NCBI GenBank assembly: GCA_029891345.1
Contig: CM057005.1
Span: forward strand, 68,891,760 to 68,955,759
Origin: Dryococelus australis
Taxonomy: Eukaryota > Arthropoda > Insecta > Phasmatodea > Phasmatidae
DNA length: 64,000 bases
Direction of reading: 5' to 3'
This document shows, in pieces, positions 11,945 to 23,900 of the stretch; within the stretch, counting starts at the first letter, position 1, and the number at the start of each line of letters is the position of its first letter. The notes under the pieces were generated by a model, which saw nothing but the letters and a program-made list of their open reading frames with translations, did not search any database and was not told the origin of the DNA. The translations under genes were made by a program, and so were the position numbers.

Positions 11945-12690
11945 GAATTGAAGGTGCGACCCACTCACCACTGCACACAGCTGACTAAACCATTTAACAC
12001 TGAACACATCTGTAGTCAGAAAAACGTTAGTAATTGTAGCACATCCAAATAAATATGCACAAGGATGCAGGTAACACGCAGAGTAGTTGTCTGGATAAAA
12101 AGCATGATGATACTGGACAATGTATAAATTGAACTGAAAACTTATACAAAAACCAATACACATTATTTTACTAGATACATTAGCACGGAAATATTTATAA
12201 TATTACAAGAATAATGAGGCAAGTAAGTTACTTAAAAAACGAAATACAAAAATAATGGCGGGCAAGATAAGGGGGAAGGGGGGATGTTTGAAAAAAAAAA
12301 AGTGTGAGTAGTATCAAAAACGTGGATGTATAGATCAATGACAATAACTCAATCCAAAGTACAAAAATCTTTAATAGAGAATAAGATTTACTGTTAAAAT
12401 ACAAGTGAACATACACAATTAATTTTAATTAAAGTAGGATAAACAATGCATGAAACTGCTGACACTAAAAAAACAGTTACACAATCATTTCCATAAAGTT
12501 GCTTAACAAGTTCACGAAAGAAATAAACAAGAAACTTTAAAATAACAGACAAAGCTACGATTTTAAAATATGCAAATAAGAAAACTTTAACATACTGATA
12601 AAGCCTTAATTTTTGAAAAATTAAACATGAAACGTGAAGTTTGACTATTAATAGGAATACTAGGTATTGCTTTTTTTCATAATCTAAGTA
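11945..12690. other. AT-rich interval, nothing recognised
   Basis: Only chance frames are seen. The last four bases (AGTA, 12687-12690) are the target duplication of the following repeat. Confidence 0.5.
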
Positions 12691-14509
12691 TGATGCCGGC
12701 TGACAGTCAGCGGAGCTAGAGCCCATGACAGCGCTCATGTGTTACATGTTCCGCACGTGCGCAAGGAAGCGGATAATTTTGAACTTTCCTATAAATGTTA
12801 ATTTCAGGGTAAAATGTGTTATGTTGTCTTTAATTGTTTGGTTATGAATATTCAAAGTGCCTGCGGCACCGAGATTAAGAACACTTAATATTCTGGCATG
12901 AACGCCATCACAAAGAGACATTAAAATTCGTAACAAAATTATAGAAATGTAAAACAATATCTAATTTAATTTGTGCCATTTTATTTTCAACATAAAATAT
13001 TTCACTCGGCATGCATAGCACTTCCGCTTATATGAACCCCGTAGGCGGCCATGGTAGGTCCGTGCGACGCTTGTATCTGGACAGTCAGTTGAGGAGAGCT
13101 GGTGAGGTAAGACACTGTCACGTGCGCACTACAACTTTTGTCCACTGATGTAGGTTTTCATATTCAATTTAGTTTACCGGTTAATATTTGCTTGTGTACG
13201 TTTTGCCAGACCATTTCCCCAGTATTATGCTTCCGCTTTACTAATTTTTACGCACTAGCGGCATTTTTAGCTTAATCAAGGAGAAGGAGAAGAAAGATGT
13301 CGGAGAGGTCACACGACCAGTGCATTTTCTAATCAGATGCCATCTGCTTATGTTTATGGCATTTCAGTGTAACTTCAAAATAATTGCTACATGCAATTTT
13401 AAGAGCTTTATTTTTATGTATGTATTTAAGGGTAATTTTCGTGTTTGAATATTTTACGGCAACATCACATGTAACCACGTGGCCAACTGAAGCCACACCA
13501 TTGTACGCCATCATTGTGTTTTAAGAGCTTATTTATATAACATTATATGTGCAATAATTTATTTCAGGGTTCAATGTATTTTTCACGTAAATTGATGCTT
13601 TTTATACTTGACCACACGGTCACAGTAATGTTTGAGTTCACCACCATCAGGCATGTTACAAGCCTGTAACGACTCTAATCGTAAAGAGAACCACGTGCTC
13701 AACATGAATAATACTTTATTTGAATTTAGTTTGCAGTTTCCACGCAGAAGTATTGCACTTTCACCTGCACCACGTGGTCCGCTACAAACTTCATCCAGCA
13801 GCATCCGCGCCACTTAAGCTTGTTTTCACATATGTGTGTGTTTATTGGGAATATTCATCTCGTGTCCCATCTTATTTCATGTCTCATTCAAGGGTCTGTG
13901 TAATTGTGTAATTAGTGTACGGTGCAATTACTCCCGTCCTAGCCGGCTCTGTGTATAAGCCGTCACCACACTAACTACGTGCCGGAGGGCGAGCCCCGAC
14001 GAGTTGGCATCAGTGATGCCAAGTAATCACTCGTGTTAATGTATATTAAGAGTTATCATTTTTAATTTACCGTGTCCTGCCTTCAGGGAAAAACCATCAC
14101 TCCACCCTAGCGGCTGTCGGGCCTCTTCCCTTGTGAAGGCTGTGCTTTCACGCACCTCGGTTTGATTATCCATTTAGGCATGTCATGACCGAGATAACCA
14201 TTTCATTGGCACGTTGATGTGTATAAACAATATCAATAAAACAAGTCTACGGTGAACTCTATTTTTTTATTCAGTAGTGAGTGTCCTAGCCACATGTTTT
14301 ATCAATTATTTATTCCAGTGATTCTATTAAAAGTTTAGTATTGCCAAAGTGTTTGTAAGTATGCACGGGTGAGACGGACACACAGAACTCACAGCATCCC
14401 AGAGAACCCCGAGTCTCAATAGTGCAGTGATTGGGAAGCACCGCTGGTGCCCAAATTACCAGTAAGTATTTGTGTCATCGTTCGTCTCGTGTCTCACCCG
14501 ACGGTGTCA
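12691..14509 (-). mobile_element. Solo-LTR-like repeat, copy 2 (complete, inverted)
   Basis: On the minus strand the element runs from TGACACCGTCGGGTGAGAC (14509) to CAGCCGGCATCA (12691), giving TG...CA ends. It is flanked on both sides by AGTA (12687-12690 and 14510-14513), a 4-bp target duplication; a 5-bp AAGTA reading is also possible. Length is 1819 bp against 1825 bp in copy 3. No coding sequence is shared intact by all copies. CACGTG occurs at 12754, 13119, 13476, 13692 and 13771. It faces copy 1 head to head across 10.8 kb. Confidence 0.8.
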
Positions 14510-14513
14510 AGTA

Positions 14514-15726
14514 CAAAACCTCCTAATGAACTTTATCATGAAACATAAAGGTTTTGAAATCCCAAACAATTTAAAGTAACCTTGTCTCAAAATTAATTGT
14601 TATGCAATAGAGTCCAGGGAATCTGATGGTAACAAACCCCTAACCAAAAAAAAAAAAAACCTGCAATACAAATGATCAGACTATTTACATGACTTTATGC
14701 ACAAGTCATCCTGGTCAAAATATTCTGTAGATCATTACTCTCAGTTTGGAATGGTGAGATTGTTTTAACCATGAACATCGGTTATCCGTGAACCTTTAGT
14801 CAGTCATTATCCCTGAAAATCGGGAGTCTATTGTATTTCCAGTGTTAGCCATTGGATTCTACTGTGTTTTGTAGATTTCTGTTGTTCAGATGCCTGTTGA
14901 ATTCTGTTGCAGTTCTGGAGGTTTACATTAACTTTTGTTGTGTTCTGTAGCTATGGAAACAACTGAGAATACAACAACAAAAAAAAAAAAAACAGGATGC
15001 AACACAATAGCATCTATTAAAACACAACACAAATAAGAACCACTGAGGATACAAGAACAAACAGTGATTATTAATTTGGAACCAACAAAAACCACTTGAG
15101 AACAACAGAAACCCGTAATAAATGCAACAGAATTTACAATAGAAATCAACAGATCTGCAATAGAATACAACAAAATTTTTGTTGGTTTCTGTTGTAAATT
15201 CTTGGCAGGGTAGTTACAGAGTGATAAAAAATATATACTTAAAATGTGGATTTCAGATATACAATAGTTATATGCAAGCAGCAAGCACATTCTATGAAAA
15301 GGAGTTTAGTTTCTGTTTGAACACGGAAATGAAGTTTGGAATATTTTTACTCCCTTCCACAAAATTGCCTTTCATGCCAGTACTACTTTTATAAACTGCA
15401 CATAACAGGTATGGAATCGCTGAAAATTGGTATTAGTTGAAGTATGGGTTTACTTACTCATTTTTTAAATATTATAATTTTAAGTGTCATGTTACTGTCA
15501 AAAAAAAGTGCTACATTCATATGTTTTAATCAATGAATTGTAGTTCGCTTCGCATTTACATGAACATTAGTGTCAAACTGCATATGTTGCACTAGTTTTT
15601 GCAAATTGCACATAACAATGTAAAAGTACTGAAAAAATATTTTTGAGAAAACTAATTCTACAAAGTTAACACAAAGCATTACGTGTTTCATTTCCGATTT
15701 TTATCTGAAATAAAAATTACGAAAAC
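14514..15726. other. AT-rich interval with CAACAGAA-motif cluster
   Basis: 14860-15210 contains many imperfect repeats of CTGTTG/CAACAG. The TTCTGTTG orientation dominates to 14960 and CAACAGAA dominates from 15000 to 15180, followed by another TTTCTGTTGTAAATTC. The segment can fold on itself. The rest is unremarkable. Confidence 0.45.
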
Positions 15727-15919
15727 CAGTGCCGGTCTAAAGTTTAAGACCACAGTGCAAAATAATTGAATATCACTTAGAACCTAAACTTTTGCCACCA
15801 GAGCAATGTCGATTTATTTCCGACACCTTACATATATGTATATAGACATGGACAGAAATGTTTGTACATTCACAGGTGCAAAGAGAAACAAACCAGTTTT
15901 TCGTAGAGGGGAAATATGG

Positions 15920-16300
15920 ACACATACAGCTTTACTGACATACTTAAATGTACCTAACTTATAGAAGATCATTGAGAAACTGTGTTTCAGAACAGATTAC
16001 TACTTCCAGAAAGATAACAATCCCAAAAATATGGCAGAAATTATTCAGCCCCAGTTGCTTTACAATATGCCACACCCCCTAAAAACTCCAGCACAGTCTC
16101 TAGATCTCAATCCGACTGAGATTCTGGGGAGTGAGCTAGTGAAAATAAGGAAACATTAGTATCCAGTAAATCACAATTGAAAGAACACACTGTTGCAAGA
16201 CTGACATAATATCAGCGGGGACACAACCAGCAAAAAACGTGTATTCTAATCCCAAACGGATGGAAGAAACCATTCACAGGCATACAAAGAACAGGGTGGA
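15920..16300 (+). pseudogene. Tc1-like transposase C-terminal relic
   Basis: The plus strand encodes, with stops and frame breaks, the second half of a DDE transposase: YYFQKDNNPKNMAEIIQ (second catalytic Asp block, about 16000-16045), then TPAQSLDLNPTEILGSEL (about 16090-16140). Tc1 enzymes normally have QSPDLNPIE.LW here; the Glu is kept but neighbouring residues have drifted. The N-terminal DNA-binding half is not recognisable. The transposase would cut and paste its own TIR-bounded DNA, but this copy is dead. Confidence 0.75.
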
Positions 16301-16319
16301 AGGGGGGGGGGGGGAGCAG

Positions 16320-17735
16320 CATTAATTTGGTTAGTGCTCATGTAAGTTTCATAAAGAATGTTATAGCTATGATGGTAATATACCTGCATGTTAATATGAT
16401 TTATTTTATTTGTGTATGTGAAGAGCAACAATGTTTGATCCTAGAGCACATAACATATTCTATCTCTCTTTGTAGTTGTAACTGTATGAATACTTCTGTC
16501 CATATCTGTATGTATAAGCTTCTGAAGAATTCATTGGGTTAGGCTACATATTGTAGAAGTAATGCATTTTTTAATATTATAAGAAAACACAGATAAAAAG
16601 TGTTGTGTTCCAAAGTTGTTGCCCATTATACTACCAATATTTTTTATAGTGTCAGTGTGGAACAAAAAAATTCCGAAAAAATGCTAGATAATTTGACTAG
16701 ATTTCAGTCTTGTCAAATCCATGAAAAAATCTAAATTTAATTTTTTTTTCCCCCAAATTTATTCCTAGCATGCTAAGTGAACTATTGGAACTGGTCTTCT
16801 CCCTACATGTAGATATAAGTTCACACCCACCTCCTTTGCATGAGGTCTAGCGGCAGATTTGATCTGTTTTATGCTGTGCATGGTCATAAGTAATTCTTAA
16901 GTTGATGCAGTTGGGGTGCGTGGTTTGGGGTTAGAGTGAATTGGAGCAGCAGTAAAAAACATTTAAGAATAAATTGTAAAGGATGGAATTTCCCGAGTAG
17001 GTGCTAGGTACTGTTACCAAGAGGTACGATGTTATTGCTGCAGTGGTTAATCTCAGGGTGCTGTGGGCCGACTGCCAGGGCATATGTAATCCCTCGTTGA
17101 CTTATGACTGCTACTCAGTTGAGATACTTACACTGTTGAATAGTGAGCCTATTTAAGGCCGACCCACATGCCTTGGCTTTAGAAAAACCCATTATGATGA
17201 TTCGTAATAAAGATCAGGATTATGGCGGATTCTAGGGGATCCTTACCCCAAAACGCTCGAAGACAGTACTTGGAATTAATCACACGTGGTTTGCAAACAC
17301 TCATAAATTTTCCTTGTATGTGAATTACACTCCATGCTAGGTACAAACTTACATTATTTCTGGCTGAAACCCACCAGAACGGTGACACTGCAAAGCGTGA
17401 AGCCTACATGAACAATTAAAATGAAAAGTTATGCTTCCCCACTCGATGGACGCTATAGGGAAGGAGAGATGGTATCTCCAGTGGCTAGATAAACAAAAGG
17501 TTCTGAGAGTTTACATGCTATCGATACGCTAAATGGTTGGTGAAAAAGATGTGCGCCACAGGACAGCAAACCAATGCAGACAGTGCCCTCAGAGTTCTTG
17601 GCTGCAACTAGATCGCAGGTGGCTAGCGTGGCATCGGCCTGACAGGACACGACCTGGTGGGAACTATTTTGTGTTGAAACATGCTTTGTGAAACTGTCTG
17701 GGAGGGCCAGAACGCCATCGAACATCAAAGTTATT
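16320..17735. other. Interval with one unidentified minus-strand open frame
   Basis: A 91-codon minus-strand frame at 17453-17728 (…SSHQVVSCQADATLATC…GTVCIGLLSCGAHLFHQ) has plausible codon use but no assignable family. A MITE abuts its first codon at 17736, so it may be the end of a larger, displaced coding fragment. A G12 run lies near 16304. Nothing else is seen. Confidence 0.25.
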
Positions 17736-17969
17736 GGCTATTCATAGTAAAATGAGCACTTTTTTGAAGGTCCATCTAAATTTTTTTATAACCAATTCTT
17801 TTATCTTACAGCCAGTTTTTGATATAAACATTACCACGTGACTAATAAATACAGTGTATACATTCACCATGCTCAAAAGTTAATGTCCAAGGTTACAGTG
17901 AAACATATTTATTAGTGGTTAATGCACGTTGGTAGGGCCTTAAAAAGTGCTCACATTACCATGAAAGCC
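17736..17969. mobile_element. TA-flanked MITE, family A
   Basis: The left end GGCTATTCATAGTAAAATGA and right end GGGCCTTAAAAAGTGCTCAC plus ATTACCATGAAAGCC are inverted repeats of the family TIR. TA follows the right end (17970-17971); the left flank has decayed to TT. Length is 234 bp, the common size class. Confidence 0.75.
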
Positions 17970-18232
17970 TACAGTTGTGTGTAAACAATGGGGAAACAGT
18001 GTGTGTAATAACACAAAATGGCAAATTACTGGCATGTACAAGTGCAACTAAACAAAAAGAAATTTTGCACAGGAGTTAAATGTCAGCACAACATGCATTG
18101 TGAATGCAAAAAAAAAATTTGTGAGTCAGGTGGTATCAGGTAGGAGTACCACAAACTGGTAATCAGCGTGCCGCATCGTTTTTTGTGAGTTCAACAAATT
18201 ACATGGGGAGCTACTCATTACTAGGAACATAT

Positions 18233-20057
18233 CGATGATGTCGGGTGAGACACGAAGATGAACGAATACACTATTTACTTACTGGTAGATGGACGCCAAC
18301 TGTGTTTCCCAGACACTGCACTTTGAGACTCAGGGATCTCTGGGATGCTGTGGGTTCGTGTGTTCGTCTCACCTGTTCATAATTACAAAACACTTTTCGT
18401 TACTAAATATTTTACTTCTGAACACTAGGAGCAAGCTGGGTGTCAACGGTACAAGAAGACATAAGTTTACACTGGTATGAGCGGGTTTATTTTATCCAAG
18501 TTACACATTATGGCAAATGAAAGTTTACGGTTACACTTGGACATGACTAGCCAGTTCCGGTGGGTGATTCAAGTTACTTAACTTGCGCACTCCTAGATAG
18601 ATGATTTCTCCACTGTGTCTAAGAACACAGTCTCCGCAAGGAAAGGGATCTACAGCCGCTATGATTGACTATAGGTTTTTCCTGAAGGCAGGACACGGAG
18701 AATGAACATGAAAACATACACGTGCGTTCATCCTCGTCACTAACGCCTACTTGTCAGGACACGTCCCCAAACCACATGATGTGTGCGACGATCAATTCAC
18801 ATAGCAGGTTAGGACGGAAAATAATACAGCAGTACAAAAGATAAATATCACTGTATGAACATGGGGCACGACATGAATAGGCAAAATAAACATGCAGATG
18901 AGTGAAAACAATCTTAGATGGCGTGGATGCAGCTGGATGAAGTTCTTAGCGGACCACGTGTGCAGATGGAAATTGCATAAATTTTACATGAAAATCTGTA
19001 AATTGCTACCGGACAAAATGACAATGGCGTTAGAATTATTCCCTTCAATATGCGAGCATACAAAAATTCTAAGCACGCCTGATGGCAGGAAAATCCAAAC
19101 ACATGAAAAGACTGTGTTGTCATACTCAAAAAGCATCAGTCATGGAAAACACAAGAACTCTGAATTAAAACAATACATAGACCAATTATGGTGCACATGA
19201 CATTACAGAAATTAGTCCTCTAAACACGTGGATGGCACAGATACGGACTTGGCGGTAGCGAACCACGTGGCCGTGAGCAATGTGACCATAACACAGCTAA
19301 ACATGAGAAAAACCCTGAAATACACACATACAAATATCACCCTTAATATTGCTCAATTAAATTAAAAACCCTAAACATGGGTGGATGGCGCCTGATTCAC
19401 AAGTTGGACGGGCTACATGGCCTCTCCGACATTCTCTCTCCTCATTTTGTTAAGTTGAAAAGCCACATGTGCTGCAAAATTATTTAGTTAAGCAGAAGCA
19501 TAATGCTGGGGATGTCTGGCAAAACGTATGCGAAGCAAAGGTTAACCAGTAAACTTAAGTGATCTATGGAAATCTAACTCAGTGCAAAAATATGAAGTGT
19601 GTACATGACAGCATCTTACCTTGGCAGCTCTCCTAAGACGACTCGGCAGAGGCAAGGGTCGCGCGGACCTACCATGGCTGCCTACGGGGTTCACACAATC
19701 GGAAGTGCTATTCATGCTGAGCGAAAAATATTAATATGTGAAATTAAATCTGAAAATACTGTTGTTAAAAAAATGTCTTTTGAAGGCATTTTCGCCTGAA
19801 TATCAGTGTTCTGTTCTTCGGTGCAGCGCGCACTTTAAATTTCAAAACCAATCATTGCACAACATTGAGAAAAGAACATTTTTACACTTTATAACATATT
19901 TTGGCCTGAAAAAGAAATACACAGCACTCTGGAAACAATTATCCCATGTTGGGAAAGTCCAAGGTTGTGGCGGGCGGCACACACGTGCTTACCCACGTGT
20001 TGTGTGGGCTGCGAGTACCATCATGGCCTAACTGCCGCTGGCTTTTAGCCGGCATCA
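18233..20057 (+). mobile_element. Solo-LTR-like repeat, copy 3 (complete)
   Basis: The copy is collinear with copy 2 from CGATGATGTCGGGTGAGAC (18233) to TTTTAGCCGGCATCA (20057). The flanks are ATAT and ATGT, a decayed 4-bp duplication at best. CACGTG occurs at 18719, 18955, 19225, 19264, 19982 and 19994. The sequence is more diverged than copies 1 and 2 are from each other, and their shared open frames are broken here, arguing against a coding role. Confidence 0.75.
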
Positions 20058-20554
20058 ATGTAAAATAATTTTCCATCCATAGTGAAGGTTATTTGTTGTA
20101 TAATGATCACATTATGTAAGGCTGAATTAAAGTTTCTAAAATTGTGGTGGTCTTAAACTTTTGACAGGTACCATATATTTTTAAGTATTTGGTCATTTGC
20201 TATACATGCTGATATAATTTTGTGATATGTATGTATCAAATACTTAAAATTGACTTGAAATATTAGAAATCAATAAAAAGAAATCAATAAAGTTGTTTTA
20301 CTGATTACCTTAACTTTGAAGTAATTTTTAATTTTAAGTGGCAACAATTTTCCCCAAGTAAATGTATTTGAGACCAACAACATTTTGTTTGCACTTCAGC
20401 CATGACGTTATCAAACACTAAGATGAAAAATGAATTTTAAATGTCCAACATTAAGTAGACTGTAATTAACGTTTAAAAATTTAAATTATAACCATAATCA
20501 GAATTTTTCATTTGTACACTTTAAAGCTTAAAAACACAAGACTTAAGTAGTATA

Positions 20555-20910
20555 GGCTGTTTACGGTAAAATGAACACTTTTGAAAGCCCTGCTTAATAT
20601 CTATTTATATGTACGTTATCTATTATTCCATCTATGTAAAATTAACATTGCCATGGGCCTCATAACCTTATTCATGCATCGGTCAGGTGAAACTGTGAAA
20701 ATATTAGAAAAGAAAACATGTTTCAAATCTGGTCATGTTTAGACTTCGAAGGAAAAAAAAAAAAAACGTTAAGATATGGAACTGCTTTCCATTCATTGTT
20801 ACCAACTTTACCGGGCGCATGTCACTCAGTGCGCACGTTAAAATATATGCAGGCAAGTGATTTTTTTACTAAGGTTGATTTCAAAAGTGCTAACTTTATC
20901 TTGAATAGCC
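20555..20910. mobile_element. TA-flanked MITE, family A, long subtype
   Basis: The left end is GGCTGTTTACGGTAAAATGA after TA (20553-20554). The right end is AAAGTGCTAACTTTATCTTG plus AATAGCC. At 356 bp it shares an internal block (about 20772-20835, with GGAACTGCTTTCCATTCATT) with the 48295-48723 copy, in the opposite orientation. The two form a longer subtype of the same TIR family. Confidence 0.75.
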
Positions 20911-23900
20911 TTTAATGATTTGTTTAATGAAGGGCCTATAGAAAAAAGTAACAGTTATGAAAATGCAACTACACTGCGACATGCAGTATGGCACAACTTT
21001 CATTCATAATCAGAGAGCTGCCTGTGTAATATTACCAGCAGAGCTTAGTCTGCAACATCCAGTTAAGAAAACAGGTCACAAAAATTAAGGTCACACACTC
21101 ACAGCTGTGCGTAGGCAGGCCAATCAACTAATGGAAGATGTGAAATAATTAGTACAGTCATTCTGAACTGATTGTTATAACATTTAGATATTCTGACTAC
21201 ATGGCACAATACATTCTGCAAAGCAACCTGGGAAAAATTTTCTGTTACCAGTGTAGCATATTGAGATGCTACAAAAGTATGGTTTACTTTATTTTGCATT
21301 TCAGCGTACATTTCACAACATTGAGATTATGTTACATGATGTGAGCAGGAAAATGAAATTATTATTATTTTTAATAATATGTTTCTTGCCAGCATAGTTT
21401 TTTGAAAGTTTGCTGACAGCAACAGTTGCATTTTGAATGCAATATGCAGCAAATGTAATTTTATTTTATTTTGAAGTTTCATATGAGAGAAACTTAATTA
21501 TTTGTAAAAATATGTCAATCAAAATGTGTACTTTTTCTTTTAACGCCTAATCATCAATATTTGCGAGGTTCAGCAGGAACTGTACGTCAGAGATGAGAGT
21601 GCATCAAAATGTTTTAACAACACAATATGTAATATTATCTATAGTTCAAATGTTATTTTCCTTAGAACATACTTTTCTAAAGGACAAATAGTACTTAATT
21701 TAAAGAAATATACCTATACCTATTCAGGCAAACATGCTGGAAAAAACGCTATATAGTGAAAATTAAACGCTCTGAAAATACAGGATTAAGTATAAGTTTT
21801 GTAAGTTACTGTTATTTTTACGGCCGAATATAGTTTGTTGCGTAGCTCATAAATATTATTTTTTGTAAGGTTTGAACGTTTACATGTTTTACGTCCAGGC
21901 CTGAATTCATAACCGCAAATTAAATGCATTATTGTTTATTGAATCACACACAGCAAATAACACTTAAACTGCAAAAATCTGGCAAAATTAAATATAAATT
22001 AAAATTTATTAAAAGTGTTTTATATAGAAAACAGATAACATTACAACTACTGTTTCCCAAACTTAGTTTCTATACATCAACATTTTCCTAAATACTCATG
22101 CGTTAATTTTGCTACCATTTCCAGATTATGCATTTATTACTGTTTAATGTTATGCTAATTATCTACTAAAAATTATTCTCTATCAATTTCCAAATTTCTT
22201 TGAGAGTAGTCTAATGTATTGATGTTTTACAGTTTAATCCAGATAGTGAGACACTAGTCAGCAAAATCGGCAATTTAAATATTTTATCTACATATGTAGA
22301 GAAAATCTAGATAAGGTGTGTAGTGAAACACAAAATACAGATAGAGATTATGTGGCATTTAAGATTGATAAACTATCCTAATCTTGCGTGGTGAAACCGG
22401 TGCTTACTTGTTCTACTTCTAACACAAATTAAAGAAGGAAATTAATTTTCAATAATTTTTATACTACATCCTGACATTCTATTTGGATAACCCAAACACA
22501 TCCCTTCTCATAAACTGTGCACAGTGGCAAACAGAACACTGTACTTCACAACAAATATATTTTGTCGCTGAAGATTCCGTGCAAAATTAGTTCAGAAAAA
22601 ACAATGCATAAATTTGCATATAGGCCTAATGCTGGAATAATTTTATCATGCAGTCATGTAAAATAATGAGCCACTTGGCTACATATGTTGTGGAACTGTC
22701 CCCCACAGATACAAAAAATAATACCTTAACATACTAGTCGCACAGAGCAACCACTGTACCACTCTTAAGTACAGTCAGAGTTGCAATGTAATTGCCAGAA
22801 AGTAAGACCCCCCCTAATGATGGGTCACCACATTTTCCAGTTACTATAAAAAAAATTGTAGTAATCAACTTCTTGGTACCGCCCCTCCATCCCCTCCCCC
22901 ACAAGATGCAGAGGTACTATACCTGCTTCACCACAAACCAGTCTTTATGAAACACTGTACACAAAGGTGGACAAGTTGATGAACTTCAATCTCATGCATC
23001 ACGGAAATTCCCCCAAATACACAACAAAGTCCTCCGAAGGCCATCGACAATTCACTACTACTTTTGACAAGGTTATGAGAAACCAGATTCTCAGCAGGAA
23101 ACATCAAGGGCAGGTGTTGTTCAGCCATTAAATGTTACGGAAGTTTGACTTCAAGACATTTTCTTTGTTCAGTGTTGATTATAGTTCGCAGTTTCACGCC
23201 AGTGAGAAGCTACCAAACAAACCTACAAAATGGTACCCATTCACACGCAACTTTAATTACAACACCTAGTCTATTACAAGGGTTTAAAGAAGAGAATGTT
23301 CTAAAGGAGCAGCAAACAATTTTAACAAAACTTTAATAATCAAAAGTTTTAATAAATGAACACTTGTGCTATTTCAAGTTTTACAAACATTCCTCACAGC
23401 TGCAAAAAAAGCCACCCATATTTTTAGTTCAAATTTTGATTAACTAAGAATATTGTGAAGTCCCCCAAAGCCAAAATATCAGAAAATGTTAGCTATACCA
23501 CGCTGCTTGTTTTTCAAAGTTTTAAATTTAGTTTTCCTGATTTTTTTCCCCACAGTGTTAAAATTGTACTAAAAAGACCAAATTTTTTGTGCATGCAAAA
23601 ACTATACAGATCACTGTTTACTTCGCTTATAATTTCAGAAACAAAGAGTTAACCTGTAAGTATAAAATTCAACATAAATTTTCTTTTAAGAACTAATTTA
23701 AGATATAGTTATGTATTGACTTATTCAACAAATAAATAATTAACAAATGAATGCCAGCAACCATACAATGTACTTCAAATAAACCTTTGCAAGCTTTAAC
23801 ATGCAAAGCACATTATGACGCAATGCACACCTCATTTTTTGATGTGAGCATTACAATTCGGCCAGATAAGCATCTCAATACAAGACAATGTAGACATATT

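Larger units (their letters stand above)
15727..20171 (+). mobile_element. Possible Tc1-like transposon with nested insertions
   Basis: The left terminus CAGTGCCGGTCTAAAGTTTA plus AGACCAC (15727 onward) has an inverted counterpart at 20143-20171, GTGGTCTTAAACTTTTGACA plus GGTAC. About 27 bases match at roughly 80%. A Tc1-type transposase relic lies just inside the left end (about 15920-16300). The distance is far longer than a normal 1.6-kb Tc1 element because the 1.8-kb repeat (18233-20057) and a MITE (17736-17969) sit inside. The outer pairing is inferred from the TIRs alone. Confidence 0.45.

Noticed and set aside
22928-23128. Minus-strand 66-codon frame with a GTATAG donor-like end
   Set aside because: Both strands read open through the region, no motif is recognisable and the AT-rich context is featureless.
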